Assembly (NCBI GenBank): GCA_026398255.1
Contig: JAPLTG010000011.1
Span: forward strand, 1 to 64,000
Reading direction: 5' to 3'
Source of the DNA: Verrucomicrobiota bacterium
GTDB lineage: Bacteria > Verrucomicrobiota > Verrucomicrobiia > Chthoniobacterales > Terrimicrobiaceae
DNA: 64,000 nt
Shown here: one piece after another, positions 1 to 8,555 of the stretch
How positions within the stretch are numbered: the stretch's first letter is position 1
Layout of the letters: each line of letters opens with the position of its first letter
The notes under the pieces: model-generated
What the model was told of the DNA's origin: nothing
What the model saw: the letters and a program-made list of their open reading frames with translations, nothing else
Databases searched by the model: none
Program-made: the position numbers and the translations under genes

Positions 1-1
1 C

Positions 2-154
2 ACGATCGCCTTCGAAGCCGACGGCCTCCTCGCCCGCGCCATCCAGCACGAACTCGACCACACGAAAGGCATTCTCTTCATCGACCGCGCCACCCCCGAA
101 ACCCGCGCCGAACTCGACCCCTCCATCCGCCACCTCGCCCGCTCCTTAGCTTGA
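2..154 (+). CDS. def: Peptide deformylase, C-terminal fragment
   Basis: The gene enters from the left edge, and only the last 50 residues are present. Peptide deformylase removes the formyl group from the initiator methionine of nascent proteins. The fragment carries the zinc-site motif HELDH followed by TKGILFIDR, which matches the HExxH-type motif 3 of the family (two His ligands and the catalytic Glu). The normal C-terminal tail follows and ends at a TGA. The start and motifs 1 and 2 lie outside the window. Confidence 0.88.
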   Translation, partial: TIAFEADGLLARAIQHELDHTKGILFIDRATPETRAELDPSIRHLARSLA

Positions 155-267
155 GCCGGATTTCCGATGCCGTTCTACGTGATATTGCCAATGACGGCTA
201 ATTTTCGGCGGTTGCTTGCCTTGGCATAGGGTTGGAGTATTGGTTGTTCATGGTTGCCGATCTGGAC

Positions 268-474
268 ATGAAAAAAATGTCGAAAGTCGAAAAGCTTCAG
301 CTGCTAGAGGCGCTTTGGATGGATTTATCCGTCGAGGAGCACGAAATTGTTTCGCCCGATTGGCATCAAGAAGCGCTTCTTGAAGCCGAACGCCTCCACG
401 CTGAAGGCAAATCAAAATTCTCCGATTGGAACGATGCCAAGGAGAGGGTTCGAGCAGCCGTGTCTGCCCGGTGA
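268..474 (+). CDS. Addiction-module antitoxin (TIGR02574-like)
   Basis: A small acidic helical protein of 68 residues. The N-terminus, KVEKLQLLEALWMDLS, resembles the putative addiction module component family, whose members neutralise RelE/ParE-type toxins. I chose the ATG at 268. An ATG at 250 and a TTG at 232 are alternatives in the same frame, but the family is normally 60-75 residues long. Its stop overlaps the downstream toxin's GTG as GTGA, which fits translational coupling of an antitoxin-toxin pair. The assignment rests on family resemblance and gene order. Confidence 0.7.
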   Translation: MKKMSKVEKLQLLEALWMDLSVEEHEIVSPDWHQEALLEAERLHAEGKSKFSDWNDAKERVRAAVSAR

Positions 475-770
475 AAATCAGAATCCTCGATCTCGCTGAG
501 CGGGATTTGCAAGCGGGCTTTAGTTTTTATGAAGCCCAACAAATTGGCATCGGAGATTTTTTTCTCGACTCCATCTATTCGGAAATCGACTCGCTCCTGC
601 TCTACGCGGGAATTCATAGAAAGATTTTTGGCTACCATCGCCAGCTGTGCAGGAGGTTTCCGTTTGCCATCTACTACAAACTAGATGGGGGAGAGGTTTT
701 CGTCTGGCGGGTCTTGGATTTGCGCCGCGATCCCATCTGGATTCAAAAACAAATTCGGTCCTCAGGATAA
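471..770 (+). CDS. RelE/ParE-family toxin
   Basis: A basic protein of 99 residues starting VKIRILDLAERDL. It has the family pattern of an N-terminal strand, two helices and a beta-sheet ending in VFVWRVLDLRRDP. ParE/RelE toxins poison gyrase or cleave ribosome-bound mRNA; the target cannot be told from sequence here. The GTG at 471 is preferred because it overlaps the antitoxin stop by 4 bases. An upstream ATG at 426 would need a long overlap. It forms TA module 1 with the preceding gene. Confidence 0.72.
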   Translation: MKIRILDLAERDLQAGFSFYEAQQIGIGDFFLDSIYSEIDSLLLYAGIHRKIFGYHRQLCRRFPFAIYYKLDGGEVFVWRVLDLRRDPIWIQKQIRSSG

Positions 771-798
771 GCCCGCCGTTGGCTTTTTCTAATCTGAG

Positions 799-1839
799 TT
801 ACGAAAGTCTCCCCGCGGCGAGTTGATAAACCTTTTCGATGGGGTGACCTTCCGCCCAATTCAGAAAAGTTGTCGTAATGATCGTTTGAGCGCCGGCAGG
901 CAGATTGGCGAGAAGGCGATTCCGGCGGGCGGCGTCGAGTTCGCCGAAGATGTCGTCCAGCAACAGCACCGGTGGCTTTTCATGCAAGGCCTCGAGGTAG
1001 CGGGCCTGGGCGATTTTGAGGGCCAAGACGATGCTGCGCTGCTGACCCTCCGAGGCGAAGGCGGAGGCTTTGAGACAGTTCAGGGAGATTTCCAAATCGT
1101 CGCGGTGAGGTCCGCGCACCGTCTGGCGCAAACGCTCCTCATCCCCGCGCGAGGCGGCGAGGCTTTCAGCGAAAGGCTCCGCGCAGCCGGGCACATAAAC
1201 GAGCGACAACGCATCCACCGCCCCGCTGATTCCGGTGCAGGCTGTTTGCGCCAATGGTGTGATCGCCTCGAGCAGCGCGCGTCGGGCGTTAACCAAAACC
1301 TCCCCGGCTTCGATCAGCGGCGAGTCGAATGCCAAAACCTCGCGTCGCGGACGGCCTTCTTTCAGCAGGGCGTTTCGGGAGCGAAGCGTGCGCTCGTAGT
1401 CGCGCAGTGCCTTGCGGTAGCCGGGAACCGATTGGACACCCAAAAAATCCAAGAACCTCCGCCGGACCGAACCGCTACCCTTCACAAGTTCGAGGTCCGA
1501 GTTGGCGAACCAAGTGATGCGCGCCACGGAAAGGTAGTCGTCCGACCTCGACTGCGGCTTCGAATCGAGCGTCAACTCGCGCGATCCCGGCGCGAAGCGG
1601 CACGCGAGGTGAGAGTCGCCCACCCGGCCCTCGATCGCGCAGGCCGACTCGCCGGCTTGGATCATTTCCACCGGCGCGGAAGTGCGAGGCGATTGAAGCC
1701 GGAGCAGGACGCAGACGGCTTCGAGGATCGAAGTTTTCCCCTGCGCGTTTTGGCCAACGATACATGTCCGCCCCGGCCCAGGCTGGAAATCCAGCGCGTC
1801 GAAACAGCGGAAATGTCGCAGGCGAACCTCGGTGATCAC
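799..1839 (-). CDS. recF: DNA replication and repair protein RecF
   Basis: SMC-like ATPase that helps load RecA at single-stranded gaps together with RecO and RecR. Visible features are a Walker A (GQNAQGKTS) near the N-terminus, an ABC-type signature region (FASEGQQRS) and a Walker B (VLLLDDIFGELD) near the C-terminus. The frame is open to an ATG at 1902. Family N-termini, however, match from the GTG at 1839 (VITEVRLRHFRCF), giving 346 residues, close to the usual ~360. The longer start would place 21 unconserved residues in front and crowd the divergent GNAT gene. dnaA, dnaN and gyrB are not adjacent. Confidence 0.9.
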   Translation of the reverse strand: MITEVRLRHFRCFDALDFQPGPGRTCIVGQNAQGKTSILEAVCVLLRLQSPRTSAPVEMIQAGESACAIEGRVGDSHLACRFAPGSRELTLDSKPQSRSDDYLSVARITWFANSDLELVKGSGSVRRRFLDFLGVQSVPGYRKALRDYERTLRSRNALLKEGRPRREVLAFDSPLIEAGEVLVNARRALLEAITPLAQTACTGISGAVDALSLVYVPGCAEPFAESLAASRGDEERLRQTVRGPHRDDLEISLNCLKASAFASEGQQRSIVLALKIAQARYLEALHEKPPVLLLDDIFGELDAARRNRLLANLPAGAQTIITTTFLNWAEGHPIEKVYQLAAGRLS

Positions 1840-1934
1840 GCGAGGGATTCTGCCCGTCTCGCGCGGGGCGTCAAATGCGTTGCCGGGATTTCGGTTTGCC
1901 ATGGAAAACCATCCCGCGCATTCTTCGCGCCATT

Positions 1935-2603
1935 GTGGCCCTACCCGAAGGCATTTCCGTCCGCTCCTACGAAGCCCGCGACCGCGAGGCGATTCGCCGC
2001 TTGTGCTGCGAAACCGGGTTTTTGGGCAACCCGATCGACCCGGTTTTCCAGGACCGCGATCTCTTCGCCGACTACCTCACCGCCTACTACACCGATGTGG
2101 AGCCCGAGGCGTCTTTCGTCCTCGAGCAAAACGGCGTCGTCAAAGGCTACCTCCTCGGCTCCCGGCGTCCGCTGCGCCAGCAGTGGTTTGGTTTTTTCCA
2201 AAACCTAAGCCTCTTTGCGATCGGCATGTGGCGCTACCGTGGCTACAACCGCGCCACCCGCGAATTCATCCATTGGATTCTCAAAAACTCCTGGCGTGAA
2301 GTCCCCGCCGCACCGCGCCGCACCGCCCATTTCCACATCAACATCCTCCCCGAGGCCAAGGGTCTCGCCGGGTCGCATGAAATGATGACGCGTTATTGCG
2401 ACTTCCTCCGCTCGAAGGGCGAGACGCAGGTCTTCGGCCAGATGGTGACCTTTGAATCCCGCCGGGGCGCGAAGGTTTTCGAGCGCTTCGGATTCCGCGT
2501 GGTCGAGAAGCGCGAAATCACCAAATACCGAGGCAAACACCCAGAACCGGTCTACCTCACAACCGTCATCAAACAACTCACCAACCCCGTTCCCGCCCGC
2601 TGA
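1935..2603 (+). CDS. GNAT-fold N-acetyltransferase
   Basis: The protein starts ISVRSYEARDREAIRRLC, the typical beta-1/alpha-1 opening of a Gcn5-related acetyltransferase. The C-terminal part (GAKVFERFGFRVV) fits the final strand-helix of the fold. The middle (residues ~80-150) is longer than in minimal GNATs. The substrate is unknown. I chose the GTG at 1935 because it immediately precedes the first conserved strand. An in-frame ATG at 1875 exists but would collide with the longest form of divergent recF. fabG follows 7 bases after the stop. Confidence 0.68.
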   Translation: MALPEGISVRSYEARDREAIRRLCCETGFLGNPIDPVFQDRDLFADYLTAYYTDVEPEASFVLEQNGVVKGYLLGSRRPLRQQWFGFFQNLSLFAIGMWRYRGYNRATREFIHWILKNSWREVPAAPRRTAHFHINILPEAKGLAGSHEMMTRYCDFLRSKGETQVFGQMVTFESRRGAKVFERFGFRVVEKREITKYRGKHPEPVYLTTVIKQLTNPVPAR

Positions 2604-2610
2604 ATTTCCC

Positions 2611-3363
2611 ATGAGCAACAAACGATTCGAAAACCAAGTCGCCGTCGTGACCGGAGCCGGTCGCGGAATCGGCGAAGCCATCGCCAAACGCCTCGCCGCC
2701 GAGGGAGCCAAAATCGCCGTCGTCAGCCGCACAGAGGCGAACTCCGCCAAAGTCGCCGAAGCCATCAACGCCCTCGCTCCCGACACCGCCAAACCCTACG
2801 CGGTCGATGTCGCTGATTTCGACGCCGTCCAAAAAGCGGGCGACCAAATCCTCGCAGACTTCGGCCGTTGCGACATCCTCGTGAACAACGCCGGCATTAC
2901 CCGTGACACCCTCGCGATGCGCATGTCGAGCGAGGACTGGGATCTCGTCCTCCAAACCAACCTCAAGGGTGCCTTCAATTTCACCCGCGCCGTCCTCCGC
3001 GCGATGGTCAAACAACGCTCGGGCCGCATCATCAATATTAGCTCCGTGAGCGGCCTCATGGGCCTCGCCGGTCAAGCGAACTACGCCGCCAGCAAGGCCG
3101 GCCTCATTGGCATGACCAAAAGCATCGCCCGCGAGATCGCCAGCCGCGGCATCACCGTGAATGTCGTCGCGCCGGGTTTCATCGAAACCGACATGACCTC
3201 CGTGCTGAACGAGGAAGTCCGCAAGGGCGCGCTTGCGCAGATTCCCGTCTCGCGCTTCGGTGCGGTGGATGACATTGCCTCCGCCGTGGCTTTCCTCTCG
3301 AGCGCCGAGGCAGGCTACATCAGCGGCCAAGTCCTCGCGGTGGATGGCGGGATGAGCATGTAA
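2611..3363 (+). CDS. fabG: 3-oxoacyl-[acyl-carrier-protein] reductase
   Basis: Short-chain dehydrogenase that reduces 3-oxoacyl-ACP with NADPH in fatty-acid elongation. The 250 residues contain the nucleotide motif TGAGRGIG, the NNAG motif, and the catalytic Ser (NISSVSG) with YAASKAG providing Tyr and Lys. The C-terminus VDGGMSM is the standard FabG ending. Start ATG at 2611. A longer open frame to 2452 only overlaps the GNAT gene. No other fab genes are nearby; sixA follows after 15 bases. Confidence 0.92.
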   Translation: MSNKRFENQVAVVTGAGRGIGEAIAKRLAAEGAKIAVVSRTEANSAKVAEAINALAPDTAKPYAVDVADFDAVQKAGDQILADFGRCDILVNNAGITRDTLAMRMSSEDWDLVLQTNLKGAFNFTRAVLRAMVKQRSGRIINISSVSGLMGLAGQANYAASKAGLIGMTKSIAREIASRGITVNVVAPGFIETDMTSVLNEEVRKGALAQIPVSRFGAVDDIASAVAFLSSAEAGYISGQVLAVDGGMSM

Positions 3364-3378
3364 AAATCCTGCCCCCGG

Positions 3379-3846
3379 ATGATCATCTACTTTCTTCGCC
3401 ACGCGGACGCCGAGGATTTCTCGGGAAACGATTTCGAGCGCAAACTCACTCCCAAAGGCCACGACCAAGCCGAGCGCGTTGGAAATTTCTGCGATAAATA
3501 CAGCATCACGCCCGAGGTTTTCCTGACCAGCCCGCTCGTCCGCGCCCGCCAAACCGCCGAGATCGTCGGCAAAAAAACCGGCGTCACCCCCGTCATCGCC
3601 GACTGGCTGGCCTGCGGAATGACCCCCGCGACCTTGATCGAAAAACTCCAACCGCTCGCCACCAAATCCTCGGTTCTGCTCGTCGGCCATGAACCCGATC
3701 TCAGCACCGCCGTGAGCCATCTCCTCGGCTTGCCCGAGCCCGGCAATTTCCCGATCCGCAAAGCCTCCCTCACCGCCATCGACGCGCCTTGGCTCGAGAA
3801 AGGCTCCGGCGCGCTGGAATTCAGCATCCCTCCCAAACTTCTTTGA
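3379..3846 (+). CDS. sixA: Phosphohistidine phosphatase SixA-like
   Basis: A histidine-phosphatase-superfamily protein of 155 residues. The RHG-type motif is LRHADAE at residues 6-12, with the basic residue and second catalytic histidine in VGHEPDLS. SixA enzymes dephosphorylate phosphohistidine on signalling or phosphotransfer proteins. The length and the short RHG variant (RHAD) fit SixA better than phosphoglycerate mutase. It lies between fabG and glgA with gaps of 15 and 4 bases, so the three may be co-transcribed. Confidence 0.85.
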   Translation: MIIYFLRHADAEDFSGNDFERKLTPKGHDQAERVGNFCDKYSITPEVFLTSPLVRARQTAEIVGKKTGVTPVIADWLACGMTPATLIEKLQPLATKSSVLLVGHEPDLSTAVSHLLGLPEPGNFPIRKASLTAIDAPWLEKGSGALEFSIPPKLL

Positions 3847-3850
3847 TCCC

Positions 3851-5053
3851 ATGAAAGCCCTGTTCCTCACCAACGAGTATCCACCCCACATCTACGGCGG
3901 CGCCGGCGTTCATGTGGAATACCTCTGCCGCGAACTCGCGAAACTCATGCCTGTCGAGGTGCGCTGCTTCGGCGACCAGAACAGCCCCGCTTCCAACCCC
4001 GCCGCGCGAGGTTTTGGTCTCGACGCCTCCGACTGGACCGCGCCGAAAAAACTCCAATCCGCCTTCGGCGCGCTCCAGCGCTGCCTCGACTTCAACACCA
4101 CCGCCGTCGATGCCCAAGTCGTCCACTGCCACACCTGGTATTCCCACTTCGGCGGCATCCTCGCGAAGCTCAACTACGGCATCCCCCTCGTCATCACCGT
4201 CCACTCGCTCGAACCCCTCCGCCCCTGGAAACGGGAGCAACTCGGCGGTGGCTACGATTTCACCTGCTGGCTCGAAAAAACCGCCCTTGAAATGGCTGAC
4301 GCCGTGATTTGCGTCTCGGAGGGAACCCGCCGCGATGTCGAAGCGCTTTTCCAGATCGAACCTTCGCGCCTCCACATCATCCACAACGGCATCGACCCCG
4401 ACGAATACCAACCAGCCAAAACCCACGCCGTCCTCGATCGCTTCGGCATCGACCGCTCGAAGCCCTATGTCCTCTTCGTCGGCCGCATCACGCGCCAGAA
4501 GGGCATCATCCATCTCGTTAATGCCATCCAGCATTTCGACCCCGGTTTCCAAGTCGTCCTCTGCGCCGGCGCACCTGACACACCCGAGATCGCCGAGGAA
4601 ATGAAAACCGCCGTCGCCGCCGCCCAAGCCAAGCGTGACGGCATCATCTGGATCGGCGAAATGATCGACAACCCCTCGAAAATCGAACTCTACAGCCACG
4701 CTGCCGTTTTCGTCTGTCCCTCGATCTACGAACCCTTCGGCATCATCAATCTCGAAGCCATGGCCTGCGGCCGCCCCGTCGTCGCCGCCGCCGTGGGCGG
4801 AATTCCCGAGGTCGTGGTCGATGGCGAAACCGGCTACCTCGTGCCCGTTCAGCAAATGAACGAAAGCCCGTTCGAACCCGTCGAACCCGCCAAATTCTCC
4901 CGCGACCTCGCCGCGCGCATCAACGAACTCATGGCCAACCCCGCAAAGCGCGAAGCCTTCGGCCAAGCCGGCCGCCGCCGCGCTGCCGAGGTCTTCTCGT
5001 GGTCCGCCATCGCCCAGAAGACCAAGTCTCTCTACGATTCGCTGGTGAAGTAG
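3851..5053 (+). CDS. glgA: Glycogen synthase, Corynebacterium type (GT4)
   Basis: A 400-residue GT4 glycosyltransferase. The N-terminus LFLTNEYPPHIYGGAGVHV is characteristic of the actinobacterial-type glycogen synthase family (TIGR02149), which uses nucleotide-glucose and is distinct from the GT5 E. coli GlgA. The sugar-nucleotide site shows FVGRITRQKG and the E-x7-E motif region EPFGIINLEAMACG. A glycogen debranching gene (glgX, 21520) in the same window supports a glycogen or related alpha-glucan role. Exact donor specificity is not visible. Confidence 0.87.
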   Translation: MKALFLTNEYPPHIYGGAGVHVEYLCRELAKLMPVEVRCFGDQNSPASNPAARGFGLDASDWTAPKKLQSAFGALQRCLDFNTTAVDAQVVHCHTWYSHFGGILAKLNYGIPLVITVHSLEPLRPWKREQLGGGYDFTCWLEKTALEMADAVICVSEGTRRDVEALFQIEPSRLHIIHNGIDPDEYQPAKTHAVLDRFGIDRSKPYVLFVGRITRQKGIIHLVNAIQHFDPGFQVVLCAGAPDTPEIAEEMKTAVAAAQAKRDGIIWIGEMIDNPSKIELYSHAAVFVCPSIYEPFGIINLEAMACGRPVVAAAVGGIPEVVVDGETGYLVPVQQMNESPFEPVEPAKFSRDLAARINELMANPAKREAFGQAGRRRAAEVFSWSAIAQKTKSLYDSLVK

Positions 5054-5120
5054 CCACACGGCCCCTCGCATTTTTTGAAACTGCGGGTAACTTTCGCGCG
5101 CATCCCGTGTTCCATTCCGC

Positions 5121-6224
5121 ATGAATCTAAAATTCCTCGCCACCCTTTTTGTTGCCCTCGCCGCTGCGGCTTGGTGGATGGATTGGATTCCCTTCCTGCC
5201 CCGAAATGCCAAGGCAGAAACACCGCCACCCAGCGCGAAGGTCGTCCGCGCCAGCGTCAAACCCGTCCTCCCGCTCGCCGGTCAAATCACTCCCGCCTTC
5301 CAAGTCGAGGTGAAACCCGAGATCGGCGGCAAGGTGGCCACCATCCATGTCCAGGCCGGCCAGGAGGTCAAAAAAGGCGAACCGCTCGTGACGATCGACG
5401 ACAAGGATCTCGTCAACGAACGCGCCGGGGTCGATGCCGAGATCGAGGGCGCGCGCCTCGCCGTGGACCGGATTCGAGGGAACTACCAACGCGCTGAAAA
5501 ACTCTTCTCCGGCAAACTTCTCAGCAAAGAGGAATTCGTGAATCTCGAAGCCGACTGGCGCATCGCCGAGAACGACCTTGAGCGCTCCCGCCGCCGCCGC
5601 CAACTCGTGGACGACCGCATTTCGAAAACCCGGATTCTCGCACCTTTCGATGGCACTGTTTTGCAAATCCCCATCATCCAAGGCCAAGTCGTGGTCGGAG
5701 CTGCGAGCATCAATTCCGGAACCACCCTCATGACACTCGCCGACCTTTCCCGCCTGCTCATTAACGCCCATGTGAACCAACTCGACGCCGGCAAACTCTC
5801 CACCGGCCAGCGAATGAGCGTCACCCCGCCCGATGGGCAGCCGAACCCCGCCGATGACGGCCAAGGTGCCGAAGCCGTCGTGAGCTTCATTGCTCCGCTG
5901 GCCACCGTGAAAAACAACATCAAGGGCTTCGAAGTCACCGGCACGCTCGAAGGCACGCGGGACGGCTTGAAACCCGGCGTCTCCGTGAGCATGAGCATCC
6001 CTCTCGGCACCGCCGAAAATGTCCTCACCGTGCCGATCACCGCCGTTTTCGAGGAGAAGGGAACCAAGGTCGTTTATGTGCCAAAGGAATCCGGACCCGA
6101 ACGCCGCGAGGTTGCCGTTGGCCTTTCGGACCTCTCCTTGGTGGAAATCCAATCCGGCCTCACGGAGGGCGAGGAGGTTCTTCTCGCCAAGCCGGAGATG
6201 CCTGAAAAAACCGTGACCCGGTGA
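5121..6224 (+). CDS. Efflux periplasmic adaptor subunit (HlyD/MacA family)
   Basis: A 367-residue membrane-fusion protein linking an inner-membrane pump to an outer-membrane channel. It has an uncleaved N-terminal membrane segment (residues ~4-22) and a lipoyl/barrel-sandwich half (VKPEIGGKVATIHVQAGQEV). A helical hairpin (~100-170) follows, then the second lipoyl half (TRILAPFDGTVLQ) and a beta-barrel plus membrane-proximal domain. It is the first gene of a three-gene operon: its TGA overlaps the next gene's GTG by 4 bases. The substrate is unknown. No outer-membrane factor is encoded nearby. Confidence 0.88.
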   Translation: MNLKFLATLFVALAAAAWWMDWIPFLPRNAKAETPPPSAKVVRASVKPVLPLAGQITPAFQVEVKPEIGGKVATIHVQAGQEVKKGEPLVTIDDKDLVNERAGVDAEIEGARLAVDRIRGNYQRAEKLFSGKLLSKEEFVNLEADWRIAENDLERSRRRRQLVDDRISKTRILAPFDGTVLQIPIIQGQVVVGAASINSGTTLMTLADLSRLLINAHVNQLDAGKLSTGQRMSVTPPDGQPNPADDGQGAEAVVSFIAPLATVKNNIKGFEVTGTLEGTRDGLKPGVSVSMSIPLGTAENVLTVPITAVFEEKGTKVVYVPKESGPERREVAVGLSDLSLVEIQSGLTEGEEVLLAKPEMPEKTVTR

Positions 6225-6901
6225 GCATTATCGAGTTCGAGGGAGTTCGGAAAACCTACCGCGTCGGCGAGCAGGAAATCCACGCCCTTGCGGGGATCGA
6301 CCTCCGAATCGAGGAGGGAGAATTTGTCGCGATCATCGGCCCGAGTGGCAGTGGCAAATCCACGCTCATGCACCTGCTCAGTTGTCTCGATACACCCACG
6401 GAGGGCCGCATGGTGGTTTGCGGCACCGACCTGAGCCGATCCACACCAGACACCCTCGCTCGGATGCGAAACCGCGAGATCGGCTTCGTCTTTCAATCCT
6501 TCAACCTCCTCCCCCAACTCGATGTGGTCGCCAACATCGCACTTCCTCTCGTCTACTCGGGAGTTCCGCGCCGCGAGCAGCGCGCCCGCGCCGAGGAGGC
6601 CGCCCGTCGTGTGGGACTCGGCGACCGGTTGGCGAACCGCCCACCCCAACTCAGCGGCGGCCAGTGCCAGCGCGTCGCCATCGCCCGCGCCCTCGTCAAC
6701 AACCCCCGCATCGTCTTCGGCGACGAACCCACCGGAAACCTCGACTCCACGACGGGGCGAAACATCCTTTCGATCTTCAAGGAACTCCACGCCGCCGGGA
6801 AAACCATCATCCTCGTCACCCATGATCCCGCCATCGCCGCCGAGGCGCCGCGCGTGATCGAGCTTTGCGACGGCCGCATCGTCAAGGAGGTGCGGGCATG
6901 A
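6221..6901 (+). CDS. ABC transporter ATP-binding protein (MacB/LolD type)
   Basis: A 226-residue nucleotide-binding subunit. Walker A is GPSGSGKST, the Q-loop follows in VFQSFNLLPQ, the signature is LSGGQCQRVAIARAL and Walker B is IVFGDEPTGNLDS, with the H-loop in VTHD. This subfamily (MacB/LolD/FtsE-like) works by mechanotransmission rather than classic transport. The GTG start overlaps the adaptor stop, and the stop overlaps the permease ATG (ATGA). ATPase and permease are separate proteins here, unlike fused E. coli MacB. Confidence 0.93.
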   Translation: MSIIEFEGVRKTYRVGEQEIHALAGIDLRIEEGEFVAIIGPSGSGKSTLMHLLSCLDTPTEGRMVVCGTDLSRSTPDTLARMRNREIGFVFQSFNLLPQLDVVANIALPLVYSGVPRREQRARAEEAARRVGLGDRLANRPPQLSGGQCQRVAIARALVNNPRIVFGDEPTGNLDSTTGRNILSIFKELHAAGKTIILVTHDPAIAAEAPRVIELCDGRIVKEVRA

Positions 6902-8202
6902 GTTTTCTCGCCGCAGTTGCCATCGGGTTCCGTGAAATTTTTTCACACAAATTCCGGAGCTTCTTGTCGATGCTCGGCGTGGTGCTGGGCGTCAGCAGCC
7001 TCATCGCCACGATGTCACTCACTCGCGGCATCGAGGAGGGAATGCGTGTGTTCATGCAACAACTCGGCGGACTCGAACTCGTCAGCGTCGTGCCGAGTGA
7101 ACCCTCGAGCCTCATGCTCGAATTCGCCAACCTCTCGCCAGGACTGACCTTGCGCGACGCTCGCTCACTCCGAAATTCCGCGACGCTCGTTTCCCACATC
7201 TCGCCCGAAATCACGCACACCGTTTCGGTCGCCTGCGGGGATGCCGGGAATTCCGAGCGCCGCAATACCAGAGGCATCCTGCCCGACCATTTTGTGATCG
7301 GCATGCACGGACTCGCCGCAGGTCGCTGGCTCGTGGACCTCGATATCGAACGCGGCACCCGCTGCGCGGTCATCGGCCACACCGTCGCCAACCAACTCTG
7401 GCCGGGAACTCCTGCCGCCGACATCGTGGGCCGCACGATCCTCCTCGACCAAACCCCGTTCGAGGTGGTCGGCGTGTTGCCCCTCTACGAGCGGGAGGAG
7501 GACGCCCGTGCGCGCCAACTCGGGAAAAAGCCCCGCCCGCGCCGCTGGGATCCCTTCCGCCAAAAAAACGAAGCGGTGCTGATTCCCTTCAGCACGATGT
7601 TCCACGAATTCCGCTCCGGGGCATTTCCACAGGATTCGATGGACTCGCTCAAACTCAACGCGCTGAGTGTGCGCATCGGAAATCTCGACCACTTTCGCGC
7701 CGCCCTCGGCCAGGTCCGCTCGGTGCTCGACATCTCCCACCGGGGAGTGGACGACTATGATCTAGAAACCCGCGAGGATTGGTTCGACCGCGTGGAATCA
7801 AGCGTCCGCGCCACCCGGCTCAGCGGCGGGTTGATTTCTGCCATCAGCCTGATCGTCGGCGGAATCGGGATCATGAACATCATGCTCGCCAGTATCTCCG
7901 AGCGCATCCGCGAATTCGGCATCCGCCTCGCTGTCGGCGCCCGGCCTCGCGATATTTTCCGCCAAATCCTCGTCGAGAGCATGCTCATATCCCTCCTCGG
8001 CGGCCTGCTCGGCGTCGGAGCCTCTCTGGGCCTCATCGAAATTCTCAAAATGATCTCCCCCACCGAGAATGTCCCGGTGCTCACCACCGGAAGCATCGTT
8101 TTCAGCGTCGCCTTCGCCCTGGTCTCCGGCCTGATCTCAGGCCTCTACCCCGCCTCCAAAGCCGCCCACCTCGACCCCATCACCGCGCTGAGATACGAGT
8201 AA
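6898..8202 (+). CDS. ABC transporter permease (MacB/FtsX type)
   Basis: A 434-residue protein with the MacB arrangement. There is one transmembrane helix near residues 20-40 (SFLSMLGVVLGVSSLIA), then a large periplasmic core of about 230 residues. Three C-terminal helices follow in the FtsX-like domain (IGIMNIMLASISERIREFG, a cytoplasmic coupling helix, and the final helix before SKAAHLDPITALRYE). ATG at 6898 was chosen for its ATGA overlap with the ATPase stop; a frame extension to 6865 has no support. The stop is 8 bases before an inverted-repeat arm (8211-8236). Confidence 0.92.
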   Translation: MSFLAAVAIGFREIFSHKFRSFLSMLGVVLGVSSLIATMSLTRGIEEGMRVFMQQLGGLELVSVVPSEPSSLMLEFANLSPGLTLRDARSLRNSATLVSHISPEITHTVSVACGDAGNSERRNTRGILPDHFVIGMHGLAAGRWLVDLDIERGTRCAVIGHTVANQLWPGTPAADIVGRTILLDQTPFEVVGVLPLYEREEDARARQLGKKPRPRRWDPFRQKNEAVLIPFSTMFHEFRSGAFPQDSMDSLKLNALSVRIGNLDHFRAALGQVRSVLDISHRGVDDYDLETREDWFDRVESSVRATRLSGGLISAISLIVGGIGIMNIMLASISERIREFGIRLAVGARPRDIFRQILVESMLISLLGGLLGVGASLGLIEILKMISPTENVPVLTTGSIVFSVAFALVSGLISGLYPASKAAHLDPITALRYE

Positions 8203-8555
8203 GCCAATGGCTCACACGATGGCACGAAGCCACGAATTGAAAAACCAAAGCTAGGGGCGGCTCGCCGAGCGGACCCAAACTTCAGGCGCGAACACGCCGC
8301 TCCCCCACAACCCAAATCCTCCCGCAGAGGCGCCGGGACGCGGAGGAGGGAATTTTGGAAACACCGGGGATTCTGCCACGCTGCACTGCCGAGCCTTATG
8401 AAGCTAACCCGCAAATATTTTAATGGGTGAGACTAACGCCTTTTCTTGAGTTCATATTTAAGATTCTCATTCCATCAGTCAAAACGGCAGAGGGATGCCG
8501 TTGCTACAATGCACCCCCCTGTGTCCCCGTGCCTCTGTGAGAAACCCCTGTTTTT
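8203..8555. other. Non-coding spacer with recurrent-type repeat motifs
   Basis: I see no credible gene in these 353 bases. Besides the left arm of the 26-bp inverted repeat, it holds two repeat-like stretches: 8323-8346 (cgcagaggcg followed by a related copy) and, in reverse orientation, 8519-8541. In my recollection such gcagagg/cacagagg phrases recur in intergenic DNA of several phyla including Verrucomicrobiota. Short open frames here (for example minus 8145-8414) have no recognisable protein. Confidence 0.6.
8211..8236 (+). repeat. Left arm of 26-bp inverted repeat
   Basis: The 26 bases beginning ctcacacgat are the reverse complement of 8580-8605 with one mismatch (25 of 26 identical). 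The arm starts 8 bases after the stop of the ABC permease gene. The arms are 343 bases apart. No transposase lies between them. This looks like a dispersed non-autonomous repeat rather than an insertion sequence. Confidence 0.75.

Noticed and set aside
823-2208. Long plus-strand frame (461 residues) opposite recF
   Set aside because: Antisense to the clear RecF coding frame and made of high-GC shadow codons without motifs. The same holds for the long antisense frames opposite fabG, glgA, amt and purB.
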